A stretch of 54,975 bases of DNA, taken from positions 1-54,975 of the forward strand of contig JAOMDR010000007.1 in assembly GCA_028345575.1 (NCBI GenBank), read 5' to 3'. Position 1 is the stretch's first letter. The number at the start of each line of letters is the position of its first letter. Shown here piece by piece: positions 34,713 through 43,318 of the stretch. The notes below the pieces were generated by a model that searched no databases, was not told where the DNA came from, and saw only the letters and a list, made by a program, of their open reading frames with translations. Origin of the DNA: Candidatus Nitrosopelagicus sp. GTDB lineage: Archaea > Thermoproteota > Nitrososphaeria > Nitrososphaerales > Nitrosopumilaceae. The position numbers and the translations under genes were made by a program.

Positions 34713-35195
34713 TTAGATTCTTGGTGTGAAACTAAGTCTGCCTTTTGCAGATAATACTACGATTGAAGAAATTGCAACAACAAGTACTAGAGATGCGATT
34801 GTACCAAATTCTGGAACAACTGCGCCATCTGCAACTTCTACTACAACGGTTGATTTGTTGATAGAGGCAGAACCTTGTTGTGCGGTAATTGAATACTCGC
34901 CATCTTGTTTCCACATTGGACCACCAACACCGATTGTTGAAGTGAATGAACCATCAGAATCAGGGTTTATTTGATCAATAGAAACTACGTTTCCGTTTGG
35001 TGCAAGAACCATGATTGTTACAGGAGTATTACTTGATGTAGCATGTCCTGTGATGGTGATTGTTGTTGAACCCTCAACGGCATCTGCTTCAATTGTCAAG
35101 CCATCCATTGCATGTCCATCAGCGAATGCCAAAGGCATACCTGCGACTAGCATCAAGCTTGCCAATATTGTCAGTGTGTGTTTAGAGTTAATCAC
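34713..35195 (-). CDS. PEFG-CTERM cell-surface protein
   Basis: A 160-residue secreted protein. The signal peptide ends at about MPLAFA, an Ig/beta-sandwich domain follows (TITGHATSSNTPVTIMVLAPNG, GGPMWKQDGEYSITA), and the C-terminus has PEFG, a hydrophobic helix and a basic end (KGRLSFTPRI). This tripartite tail is the PEFG-CTERM sorting signal of Nitrososphaerota, cleaved by an archaeosortase. The frame is open to 35228, but the GTG at 35195 gives the proper signal peptide and has TATATACA 24 bp upstream. Confidence 0.85.
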   Translation of the reverse strand: MINSKHTLTILASLMLVAGMPLAFADGHAMDGLTIEADAVEGSTTITITGHATSSNTPVTIMVLAPNGNVVSIDQINPDSDGSFTSTIGVGGPMWKQDGEYSITAQQGSASINKSTVVVEVADGAVVPEFGTIASLVLVVAISSIVVLSAKGRLSFTPRI

Positions 35196-35252
35196 TGGTA
35201 TAACAACCGAATATGTGTATATAAACAATCTGATTCAATGAAACATCATTTT

Positions 35253-35495
35253 TTATTTATTTTCTTTTAAAAATATACGAATTGCTTCTAGATGAGAGCA
35301 GTTTGCTTTCAATCCTTTTCCATGATGAAATTTATAGAAATTTTTGAAACCAGGACATTCACAGGAATCAGAAGTTACAAAATAAGATTTTGAAGGATCG
35401 CTAGAAGATTTTACTTGAAAAAGATCATCTTCAATTTTTACAACGCCATCATTTTCAACAAGTTTCTCTGCTTTTTTGATTGTGTTAGAACTCAA
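35253..35495 (-). CDS. SWIM-type zinc-finger protein (80 aa)
   Basis: The core is CECPGF near 46-51 and NCSHLEAIRIFL near 65-76, that is C-x-C-x(n)-C-x-H, the SWIM finger, preceded by a beta-rich segment (VKIEDDLFQVKSS, KSYFVTSD). SWIM domains bind DNA or proteins. It begins with TTG one base after the rhodanese stop and is thus in its operon. Confidence 0.72.
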   Translation of the reverse strand: MSSNTIKKAEKLVENDGVVKIEDDLFQVKSSSDPSKSYFVTSDSCECPGFKNFYKFHHGKGLKANCSHLEAIRIFLKENK

Positions 35496-35496
35496 A

Positions 35497-35790
35497 TTAT
35501 TTGGTCCATGTCATATAGCCACCTTCAAGGTTGATTGCTGAAAATCCAGCCTTTACTAATTCATCAGCCGCGATGTTTCCACGATAACCAGATGCACAGT
35601 AAACACAAATTTTCTTGTCTTTAAGATCATCAATTTGACCTTTTTTTGCATTTCTGATAGCCAGTCCCAGAGGCATATTCTGAGAGTTATCGATTGCACC
35701 ATTTGCAACTTCGTCTGGTTCTCTAACATCAATAATAACAAATTTGTCTTGTTCTTGTTTAAGTTGGTCTTTCGTTATAGATTCTGCCAT
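35497..35790 (-). CDS. rhodanese-domain sulfurtransferase (97 aa)
   Basis: A single-domain rhodanese: VIIDVREPDEVANGAIDNSQNMPLG in the N-terminal half and the active-site loop CASGYRG with catalytic C65, then LEGGYMTW. It would carry persulfide sulfur in the cytoplasm. The ATG at 35790 shares a central TATA element with the divergent gene at 35843. Confidence 0.92.
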   Translation of the reverse strand: MAESITKDQLKQEQDKFVIIDVREPDEVANGAIDNSQNMPLGLAIRNAKKGQIDDLKDKKICVYCASGYRGNIAADELVKAGFSAINLEGGYMTWTK

Positions 35791-35810
35791 ACAATATTAC
35801 AATTGTATTG

Positions 35811-35822
35811 ACATATATTTTT
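35811..35822. promoter_or_regulatory. shared TATA element between the rhodanese gene and its divergent neighbour
   Basis: ACATATATTTTT is centred about 26 bp from the ATG at 35790 (minus) and 27 bp from the ATG at 35843 (plus). Confidence 0.55.
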
Positions 35823-35842
35823 TAATTTACTCAAGATATTCC

Positions 35843-36229
35843 ATGGATGAAAAGGAATTACAAGAAATAGTTGAAAAATCTAGTTCAAATTTCAAAATTT
35901 TAATTGAAAATAACTCATTTACAGTAGATGAAATCAAAATATTTCAAACAGATAATCCAATAACTGAGCCTACTACAAGAGGAGGAGTTTATTTTGCAGA
36001 AATGAAAGAATGGAAAGTAGAAGCTACAATTTTAGACATATCAATTTCAAAATATCTTTCAAAGGCAATGCTTGGACCTAACAAAGATTTTCTTGATATA
36101 ATATTGTATGCCATAAATGAAAATAGAGAAAAAATTTCACTCGTTACAAATCTCAAAAATAGTATGCAAAATACATCAAAAATTATTCTTTATTTGACAT
36201 TGAAAGATGCAATTATAGAATTACAATAA
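35843..36229 (+). CDS. uncharacterised protein (128 aa)
   Basis: Starts MDEKELQEIVEKSSSNFKIL. The frame is open back to 35744, but that would cross the rhodanese gene; the ATG at 35843 is set by the TATA element. Predicted soluble, mixed helix and strand, with no conserved motif visible. Overlaps the convergent J-protein gene by 9 bp. Confidence 0.6.
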   Translation: MDEKELQEIVEKSSSNFKILIENNSFTVDEIKIFQTDNPITEPTTRGGVYFAEMKEWKVEATILDISISKYLSKAMLGPNKDFLDIILYAINENREKISLVTNLKNSMQNTSKIILYLTLKDAIIELQ

Positions 36230-37054
36230 TTTACAAAATTTGTCATATTCTGCTTTTAATTTTTTATCAGATAATATTTCATATGCCTTATTAATTTGAG
36301 CCATTTTTTCTTCTGAAGAATCCTTGTTTCGATCAGGATGGTACTGTTTTGCCAGTTTTCGGTATTGATTTTTAATTTCAGATTCTGAAGAATCGTTTGT
36401 TAATCCTAAAATCAAATAATAATTTGGCAACGAATTATCATTATACATTTCACTAAACTCTTTTGCTTCAGTACTTCGTTTATGAGAACCAAAAATCTCT
36501 TCTTCAGACCATTCAGAATGATATTTTTCATAATCACGATCTTTTTTAGAATCTAATTTCGCTTCATCATAACTGGTTTTCTTTCTTAGTATGATATGCC
36601 TTGCAAGATAAAGGAAAATTCCTGCAATAATAATTATCACAATAGCAAATGTAAGATAAAGATCTTCAGGACTAACATAATAGTCAGACACGGCAGAGGG
36701 AGGATTCACTTGTGCACCAGAATCATAAAAAAATTTTGCAGATAATGTAGAGTCACCCGATTCAGCCACCACTAAATAATTTCCACTTTTTTGCCATCCT
36801 CCAATTCCTGCAATTATAAGAGTAGAAAATTTATTTTCATCATCAGGTTTTAGGCTTTCATTCCAAACATTTTTTCCATTAGAATCTCTTACAGAAATGA
36901 AAACAGAATCAAATTCAGTAGACCCCCAGACAGAAATAAAATCCGATTTTTCATATAGAGCCTTGTCAATGTTGAGAGTCAGTTCATCACCAAATACATT
37001 CGAAATAGGTAAAATCAAGATTAAAGATAAAATTCCAATGTATAATTTTTTCAT
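36221..37054 (-). CDS. membrane J-domain protein with an extracellular beta domain
   Basis: 277 residues from the ATG at 37054, which has ATTATATC about 26 bp upstream. Order: signal peptide (MKKLYIGILSLILILPISNVFG), an extracytoplasmic beta-rich domain (about 22-125, with GGWQKSGNYLVVAESGD), a transmembrane helix (about 130-152), then a cytoplasmic tail ending in a full J domain with YHPDRN (HPD motif intact) and AYEILSD. J domains recruit and stimulate Hsp70/DnaK. The extracellular part resembles that of surface proteins with GGPMWKQDGEY-like loops (34713). Confidence 0.85.
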   Translation of the reverse strand: MKKLYIGILSLILILPISNVFGDELTLNIDKALYEKSDFISVWGSTEFDSVFISVRDSNGKNVWNESLKPDDENKFSTLIIAGIGGWQKSGNYLVVAESGDSTLSAKFFYDSGAQVNPPSAVSDYYVSPEDLYLTFAIVIIIIAGIFLYLARHIILRKKTSYDEAKLDSKKDRDYEKYHSEWSEEEIFGSHKRSTEAKEFSEMYNDNSLPNYYLILGLTNDSSESEIKNQYRKLAKQYHPDRNKDSSEEKMAQINKAYEILSDKKLKAEYDKFCKLL

Positions 37055-37187
37055 AATAAAATCAATCAAAGAATTAGATATAATGTAAACTGTTCAATTT
37101 ATTCGTGAAATTCACATCAGAAAATAACCAAAAGTGTTGAAAAAATTTAACAGGTTTTTGCTAATATTAGAGAGTAGTTTAGTGGTC

Positions 37188-37331
37188 ATGGTAATAGGTT
37201 ACTGTGTAAAATGTAGAGACAAAAGAGAAATGAATGGTACCCAAGCTGTAACCATGAAAAATGGCAAACCAGCAACAAAAGGTACATGCCCAACATGTGG
37301 CATCTCGATGTTTAGAATTGGTAAAGCATAA
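37188..37331 (+). CDS. DUF5679-type zinc-ribbon micro-protein (47 aa)
   Basis: MVIGYCVKCRDKREM gives CVKC at 6-9, then a short hairpin (VTMKNGKPATKG) and CPTC at 34-37: a two-pair zinc ribbon matching the DUF5679 pattern often found in archaea. The frame is open from 37134, but only this ATG starts directly before the conserved part; CTAATATTAG lies about 23 bp upstream. Confidence 0.78.
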   Translation: MVIGYCVKCRDKREMNGTQAVTMKNGKPATKGTCPTCGISMFRIGKA

Positions 37332-37365
37332 CTAGACATCAAATAATCTTTTTTGGAGAATTTTC

Positions 37366-37620
37366 CTAGGGATGATTCCATTCATCAGATATTCCATTCC
37401 ACAATGAACGGAAATTTTTTGGCGATTGTTCAATTTCACCCTGAATACGATTATCCACTACAAAGAAAAAATTTTCCATTGCATCCACACCGCCATCATC
37501 AAAAAGTTCTTTTCCAATCTCTTTGAATCGAGATTTTTTTGATTCTAATTGATCAGAGCCAGGATTTTGTAAACAAAATGTTAACAAATCAATCATTTCT
37601 TCTTCTAGCATAAAATCCAT
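37366..37620 (-). CDS. small acidic protein (84 aa)
   Basis: Acidic and helical (MLEEEMIDLLTFCLQNPGSDQLE, GKELFDDGGVDAMENFF), ending SLWNGISDEWNHP. No cysteine pair or membrane span. Its last codons lie 38 bp from the SNF2 gene start region on the same strand. Unknown function. Confidence 0.6.
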   Translation of the reverse strand: MDFMLEEEMIDLLTFCLQNPGSDQLESKKSRFKEIGKELFDDGGVDAMENFFFVVDNRIQGEIEQSPKNFRSLWNGISDEWNHP

Positions 37621-37657
37621 AATTCTTTTACAAATTTTTGATTAAAAAATATTGATG

Positions 37658-39370
37658 TTAGAATTTTGCCCCAAGTTTATCATGAATTTGAGCAAGAATC
37701 ATCTTTGCCTTTTCTTTATTTTCAAAGGATTCACCTTGTTTATCTAATATTGAATCTATTTCAAATTCTTTATCTGTAAGAATTTCTGCAACATGTTCAT
37801 CAAGAGTTCCTTTTCCAACCAAATAATATGCAAAGACAGTATTTTTCTGACCAATTCTATGCAATCTATCTTCAGCCTGACGATGAATTGCAGGACTCCA
37901 ATCTAATTCTGCAAATATCACATATTTTGCGTTTGTTAGATTAATACCAACATTACCTGCCCTCAAACCTGCAATCATTAACTTTGTTTGTCCTTTTTGA
38001 AATCTATCAATTTCACGTTGTCGCATAACATCAGTTTGACCACCAATAATTGATGCAGGATTATAATCTGCTAAGCTTTGATGTAATAGATTATGAATTG
38101 CCTTATGATGGCAAAATACCACAACACTTTCCTCTATCTCCATGATGTCATTTACAAAGTTAGTTACATGTTTCAATTTTGCAAGACCTGCAGCCTGCCT
38201 CTCACTTTCTATTGCACGATGATATGATGCAGATTTATCAAATGCAGATTCTGCATACTTTTGTTCTTCTTCAAGTTTTTTCCAAATTTTTTGTAATTCA
38301 GCCTTGTAAAACTTTTCATCTGCATGAACAGGTGAAGAGTATCGTACCTTAGCTTTTAATTCCTTAAGAACATCAGATTTTTTTCTTCTTAGCATTACAT
38401 GTTTTGTTAATTGATTGCGTAAGGTATCACGTTTATTTTCAAGAACTATAGCTTTTCCCTTTTCATTTACATAACAGAAATATTCACAAAACTCTTTGAA
38501 ACTTCCGAGTAGACCAGGTTTTAGAATATCAACAATTGGCCAAATTTCAGAACCTCTGTTGTAAATTGGGGTTCCAGATAAACCAACTCTATATTTCACG
38601 CTCTCATCAGTTGCAAGTGATTTTACAGCAGCGTATTTTTGAGTAGTCTTGGATCTTAAATGTTGAACTTCATCACAGACAACAGAACGAATTCCAAGTT
38701 TTAGTAAATCAGGTAATCGTTTAGAAAGTAATTCATAATTAATTATATAGAAATCATATTCTCCAATATCTGCATTTTTTCCATTTCGAATCATCGTACT
38801 AGAAGGTGATTCACTATCAATAACTTTCCCATTTTTTCCTTTTTTCTTGAGAAATTTTTCAATTTCTCTTTGCCAATTTGTTAAAGTTACAAGTGGTGCA
38901 ACAATTAATGCAGGGAATGAATTTTTTTCTTTTGACAGATACGCAAGTGTTTGAACAGTTTTTCCAAGACCCATTTCATCAGCAAGTAATGCATTACCAC
39001 TTGATTTAATTAAAAAATCCAGACCTTCTCTTTGAAAATCTAGCAGGTTGCCTTTGAATTGTTTACTAGGTGTAGCCTGTTGTAGTTTTTCAATTTTTGG
39101 AACTCTTGTTTTTTTAATTGTCAACGGTGCAATTTTTCTTCTCCAAACAGAATTCGATAGAATCTCAAACGAATAACGATCATTAATCATTTTTAATTTT
39201 TTGATATTTTCATCACTATCAGATACGATGACTTCATCAGGTTTATCCCCATACCATCCACGGGGGATTAATTTTGATGCCATGTTGACTGCACGAGTTC
39301 CAGAAATCTTCCAGCACCAAGTTCCAGAATAACGATCCAATACAAATTCTAGAGTTCCAAATTTTTCCAT
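37658..39370 (-). CDS. SNF2-family ATPase (SMARCAL1/ZRANB3-like)
   Basis: A 570-residue double-RecA motor. Walker A is DEMGLGKT (about 132-139), motif II is DEVQH instead of the common DEAH, motif III is GLSGTPIYN, and the C-terminal lobe has GLRAGNVGINLT, LDWSPAIHRQAEDRLHRIGQ (motif VI). An N-terminal region of about 100 residues, WCWKISGTRAVNMASKLIP, may be a DNA-binding module. Family members remodel nucleoprotein or anneal/reverse forks; the job here is inferred. Confidence 0.92.
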   Translation of the reverse strand: MEKFGTLEFVLDRYSGTWCWKISGTRAVNMASKLIPRGWYGDKPDEVIVSDSDENIKKLKMINDRYSFEILSNSVWRRKIAPLTIKKTRVPKIEKLQQATPSKQFKGNLLDFQREGLDFLIKSSGNALLADEMGLGKTVQTLAYLSKEKNSFPALIVAPLVTLTNWQREIEKFLKKKGKNGKVIDSESPSSTMIRNGKNADIGEYDFYIINYELLSKRLPDLLKLGIRSVVCDEVQHLRSKTTQKYAAVKSLATDESVKYRVGLSGTPIYNRGSEIWPIVDILKPGLLGSFKEFCEYFCYVNEKGKAIVLENKRDTLRNQLTKHVMLRRKKSDVLKELKAKVRYSSPVHADEKFYKAELQKIWKKLEEEQKYAESAFDKSASYHRAIESERQAAGLAKLKHVTNFVNDIMEIEESVVVFCHHKAIHNLLHQSLADYNPASIIGGQTDVMRQREIDRFQKGQTKLMIAGLRAGNVGINLTNAKYVIFAELDWSPAIHRQAEDRLHRIGQKNTVFAYYLVGKGTLDEHVAEILTDKEFEIDSILDKQGESFENKEKAKMILAQIHDKLGAKF

Positions 39371-39429
39371 GTTGTGTTTCCGAATTTTAGCTCATAGTTT
39401 TTCATGGTTTATGAACTTTAGGTTTGAGA

Positions 39430-40152
39430 TTATTCGTGGTTTATATCTGATTCAAGTAGTTTGGTAGTTCTTTGAAGTAATTGCTCCAAATTAGTGCATT
39501 CTAGAATTGGTTGTAGATCTAATGGGGTTTGAGATGCTAATGCACATAATGAATGAACATACTCCATTGTAGGAGTTTCAGTTTTGAGATAATATTGTTC
39601 TAAAACATGATCTAGTTGATGTGATGTTAAATCAAGATTATCATTAGTTTTTTTAATTTTATTTTTCCATAAATCTACCAGATTTTCCCAATCATCGAGA
39701 GAAATTGATTCATCGATTTCAGAAATCATTTCAATTTCAGCCTGTATGTACATTTTCTTTTCAACCCCATCATTGTGGTGTAGTTGTTCAATTGTTTTTG
39801 CACCTTCCATAGTGAAAGGATCATAATCTTCAGTTTTTTTCAGAGATGGAGAAATTAAACGAATAATTCTAAATTTTCTACGACCTCTAACATTTACAAA
39901 TAAATGACCACTTGTAGAATCCACATCTTTGCAATCAACTATTTTTGCAAGAGTTCCAATATCATAAGGTGCTTGCCAATTAGACAGAGTTGCACTATCA
40001 TGCCCTAAACAAACTCCAAATTCTTTCTCACCAAGCATACAATCATCAATCATTTGCTTATATCGAGGTTCAAAAATTCTTAAAGGAAGATCTTGATTAG
40101 GAAATAATACTAAATCTAATGGAAATATTGGGATAATCTTAGTTTCACTCAC
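39430..40152 (-). CDS. LON substrate-binding domain protein
   Basis: A 240-residue stand-alone Lon N-terminal domain: IPIFPLDLVLFPNQDLPLRIFEPRYKQMIDD (about 7-37), GTLAKIVDCKDVDSTSGHLFVNVRGRRKFRI, then a helical bundle. There is no ATPase or protease domain. Such proteins are thought to act as adaptors or ligases in protein quality control. Starts with GTG at 40152; CATAATATAAAA (40169-40180) lies about 23 bp upstream. Confidence 0.85.
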   Translation of the reverse strand: MSETKIIPIFPLDLVLFPNQDLPLRIFEPRYKQMIDDCMLGEKEFGVCLGHDSATLSNWQAPYDIGTLAKIVDCKDVDSTSGHLFVNVRGRRKFRIIRLISPSLKKTEDYDPFTMEGAKTIEQLHHNDGVEKKMYIQAEIEMISEIDESISLDDWENLVDLWKNKIKKTNDNLDLTSHQLDHVLEQYYLKTETPTMEYVHSLCALASQTPLDLQPILECTNLEQLLQRTTKLLESDINHE

Positions 40153-40233
40153 AAACGTGCTATGCCGTCATAATATAAAATTCAACTACATTTTTAGGCA
40201 ATATTTTAAAAAGAAAATATAAGATATTGTATT

Positions 40234-40749
40234 ATGAATGACGAAAATAAAGAAACAGTAGTTTTAGGATTAATTAGTAGAGGCATATCTAAATTTGATA
40301 GAATTTCTCGAGAGTCAAATGTTGATCCTAAAGATTTAGAATTAATTTTACAGAAATTAGAAAATTCAAGGTTAATCAAAGTAGATAAGAAAAAGGGATG
40401 GTTGGGTACAAAAATAGAAATTAATCCAACTGAAGAGGGGTACAAAGAATTCGAAAATCAATTAAAAAAATTACAAGAAAAATGGAAACAATTAGAAAAT
40501 ACCTACAAGTCTGGAAATAAACAAGAACTAGAACAAAAGCTCAAAGAACATAAATCATTTTTGCCATCAATGATGATGTTTGGTATTGTGGATATGATGA
40601 TGTTTAGTATGATGTTTAGTATGATTGGTTCAAGCATGGGAAGTTTCATTCCAACTGAAGATATGGGAGGAATGGATGACGGTGCAGATGATGTTGGAGG
40701 ATCCGATAGTGGAAATGATAGTGGATTCGATATTGACATAGGTTTCTAA
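40234..40749 (+). CDS. winged-helix protein with a Met-rich and Gly/Asp-rich tail
   Basis: 171 residues. The N-terminal winged helix (GISKFDRISRESNVDPKDLELILQKLENSRLI, then GWLGTKIEINPTEEG) aligns by eye with the protein at 9465-10028. A coiled-coil helix follows (QLKKLQEKWKQLENTYKS), then a Met-rich patch (PSMMMFGIVDMMMFSMMF near 110-127) that may insert in or lie on a membrane, then an acidic Gly/Asp/Ser tail. A TATA-like ATATTTTAAA precedes by about 26 bp. Its stop overlaps birA's ATG. Confidence 0.65.
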   Translation: MNDENKETVVLGLISRGISKFDRISRESNVDPKDLELILQKLENSRLIKVDKKKGWLGTKIEINPTEEGYKEFENQLKKLQEKWKQLENTYKSGNKQELEQKLKEHKSFLPSMMMFGIVDMMMFSMMFSMIGSSMGSFIPTEDMGGMDDGADDVGGSDSGNDSGFDIDIGF

Positions 40750-41750
40750 TGTCATACACATCATTTGATAACGTAGGATTGATGAAGGTACTATCTTTTT
40801 TCCAAACACATGATTCAGAATATTTATCAGGTCAAGATCTTAGCGATGTTTTAAAAATTAGCAGAGTTGCAGTATGGAAACATATTAAAAAAATTAAATC
40901 ACTAGGTTACAAAATAGAATCAAAACAAAAATTAGGATATAGATTAGTTAACGATACAGAAAAATTATTGCCATGGGAGATTACAACAAACCTCAAAACT
41001 AAAATAATTGGAAAAAGAGTTCATTATTTTGAAGAAATTGATTCCACGCAAAATTTTGCACAACAAATTGCATCCGATAAAAAAGAAAATGGAGCAATAA
41101 TTATTGCTGAAAAACAAACAGATGGTAGAGGGCGTTTAGATAGAAAATGGACATCCCCAAAAGGAGGCATATCGTTTTCATTAATTATTCATCCAAAATT
41201 TGATGTATCAAGTTCAACATTAATTCCAATTTTATGTGCAGTATCATTATCAAAATCAATTAAATCAGTTTTAGGAATAGAAACTGAAGTGAAATGGCCA
41301 AATGATATTACAATGAATGGGAAAAAAGTTGCAGGTATCCTGGTTGATGCTTCATTTCAAGCAAATAGAATTGACTATCTAATTCTGGGTATTGGGATTA
41401 ATTTTGATATTGATGCAAAAAAACTTGAAAAACGATTATCAAAAACTCCAAATTTTTATGGAGTGGATTCACTTCGAAAAAAAGAGAACAAAACACCTCC
41501 AAAATTACTTCTCAAAGAATTTTTAGTACAGTTGGAAAAAAGTCTCGCACAATTAGATAATGGAGAAAAATCAAACATCGTAAAAGAGTGGACAAAAAGG
41601 GCAGCAGGAATCGGTAAGAAAATTACAATAAATACTTCAAATGGAAAAATTTTAGGAGTAGCACAAGGAATAGATAATGACGGTGCATTGAAATTAAAAA
41701 CTAGAAAAGAAATAAAGAGAATACTTGTAGGCGATGTGGTTTTATCTTGA
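40749..41750 (+). CDS. birA: bifunctional biotin ligase/repressor BirA
   Basis: 333 residues: N-terminal helix-turn-helix (SGQDLSDVLKISRVAVWKHIKKI, about 26-48), then the biotin-protein ligase domain with the biotin/ATP loop GRGRLDRKW, VKWPNDI and KVAGILVDA, and a small C-terminal SH3-like domain (about 285-333). It biotinylates the carboxyl-carrier protein. In this organism the main client would be the acetyl/propionyl-CoA carboxylase of the carbon-fixation cycle. Coupled to the upstream winged-helix gene by a 1-bp overlap. Confidence 0.96.
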   Translation: MSYTSFDNVGLMKVLSFFQTHDSEYLSGQDLSDVLKISRVAVWKHIKKIKSLGYKIESKQKLGYRLVNDTEKLLPWEITTNLKTKIIGKRVHYFEEIDSTQNFAQQIASDKKENGAIIIAEKQTDGRGRLDRKWTSPKGGISFSLIIHPKFDVSSSTLIPILCAVSLSKSIKSVLGIETEVKWPNDITMNGKKVAGILVDASFQANRIDYLILGIGINFDIDAKKLEKRLSKTPNFYGVDSLRKKENKTPPKLLLKEFLVQLEKSLAQLDNGEKSNIVKEWTKRAAGIGKKITINTSNGKILGVAQGIDNDGALKLKTRKEIKRILVGDVVLS

Positions 41751-41810
41751 ACCTAGTACAATAGTCCATTTTGTAGAATCATTTAATTTTGAAAAATAAG
41801 ATAAATTAGT

Positions 41811-43283
41811 ATGCAGAAGAGAAAAGTTGCAGAATATTCATTTGTCATGTCGATGGTTTTTGTATTATTTCTATCACCTAACATTAATGACTCATTTGCT
41901 GAAGGAATACGAGAGGTTCCAGATCTATACAAAAAAGCTAATGAGCATTTTATGATTGGAGAATATCATGAAGCAATAGAACTGTATGATAAGATTTTAG
42001 AAATTTCACCCACAAATACAAAGACATCTCTGATGAAAGGAATTGCGCTAGAAAATCTTGAGAGACACAAGGCTTCAATTTTAGAATTTTACAAGGTAAA
42101 TCAACAAGAACCCAAAAATATTACAGCATTAATTGGATTAGGAATTGGGTTTGGAAATTACGGAGAATACAAACAAGCATTGAAATATTTTGAACAAGCC
42201 TATGAGTTATCTCCAGAAAACCATGTTGTAAAAAATTATTATGATTTTGCAATAAAAAATGAAAAAAAATACCTGTATAATGAAGCTGAAAAACCAGAAG
42301 TATTTTCATTAAATATTCCGGAAACAGTACCAGCGTGGATTAAAAATACTGCAGGATGGTGGGCTACAGATAAAATTCCTGATGGAGAATTTGTTAAATC
42401 ATTACAATATCTTGTAGAAAATAAAATCATTAATGTTGAATCTTCAGATAATACGATAGCAGGTTCTTCACCACAATCAATTCCAGCATGGATTAAAAAT
42501 ACTGCAGGATGGTGGGCTACAGATAAAATTCCTGATGGAGAATTTTTGAAAGGGATTGATTTTTTGATTTCTAATAATTTGCTAATAGTTGATTTGCCAG
42601 ATGTGCAAGGATTGTCAGAAGAAGAACAAAAAGTTAATGATAGAAATCAATGGGAATTTTCTAGGTATTTAGACAGAATTGAAAATATAGTCAATAAAGA
42701 TAAGAGATACATAGAATTTCCAAATCCAAGTAATGATGTTATTAAGAAATTCATGAGAGATTATGTAAAGTGGAACTATGATCAACAAATTGAGATTGGG
42801 AACCAAGGATTTCCAAATCCAGAGTATAAACTAAAAGATGACGTATATTATTTAGAATACAAAATTTATGTTAATGATCAACCAGCAGCATTACCATTAG
42901 ATCATGTTGGCACATTGGTGAATTCATTCAAGATGTGGGAAGATATGGAATTCACTGCAAGTGATGGAAAGAAAGTAAAAATAAATTTCGTCATAACCAA
43001 AACAAAAACTGATGCAAATCTTTGGGTGACATGGGTTGTTAGACCCTTGGGCGAAGGAGTTTTGGGACATGCGAATCTTGGAAAAGGTGTAGTCGAAGTA
43101 GCATTAGGAGGTTATGGATGCGACGGGAATTTTCAATTATACCATGTAGATACAGTGGAATATATCATGACACATGAATTGGGTCACGGAATAGGACTAC
43201 AACATAGTGAGGACCCAAATAGCATAATGTTTCCATCAATGAAAAATACACAATATGCATATTGTGTATTGGATGTGGATTGA
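41811..43283 (+). CDS. secreted TPR-WWA-matrixin metalloprotease
   Basis: 490 residues with a signal peptide (about 1-31, ending DSFA). TPR units cover about 38-150, then two WWA repeats (PAWIKNTAGWWATDKIPDGEF) about 170-260, nearly identical to each other. The C-terminal catalytic domain carries HELGHGIGLQH (HExxHxxGxxH, zinc ligands and catalytic Glu) and the downstream SIMFPSM Met-turn, the metzincin/matrixin signature. Probably an extracellular protease attached through its WWA repeats. Substrate unknown. Confidence 0.85.
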   Translation: MQKRKVAEYSFVMSMVFVLFLSPNINDSFAEGIREVPDLYKKANEHFMIGEYHEAIELYDKILEISPTNTKTSLMKGIALENLERHKASILEFYKVNQQEPKNITALIGLGIGFGNYGEYKQALKYFEQAYELSPENHVVKNYYDFAIKNEKKYLYNEAEKPEVFSLNIPETVPAWIKNTAGWWATDKIPDGEFVKSLQYLVENKIINVESSDNTIAGSSPQSIPAWIKNTAGWWATDKIPDGEFLKGIDFLISNNLLIVDLPDVQGLSEEEQKVNDRNQWEFSRYLDRIENIVNKDKRYIEFPNPSNDVIKKFMRDYVKWNYDQQIEIGNQGFPNPEYKLKDDVYYLEYKIYVNDQPAALPLDHVGTLVNSFKMWEDMEFTASDGKKVKINFVITKTKTDANLWVTWVVRPLGEGVLGHANLGKGVVEVALGGYGCDGNFQLYHVDTVEYIMTHELGHGIGLQHSEDPNSIMFPSMKNTQYAYCVLDVD

Positions 43284-43318
43284 AAAAAATAATACTGATT
43301 CAATAGTTTAAAAAATGA

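Noticed and set aside
42301-42560. Repeated DNA suggestive of a mobile element or CRISPR
   Set aside because: The near-identical segments are in-frame WWA protein repeats of the protease; no spacers, terminal repeats or transposase.
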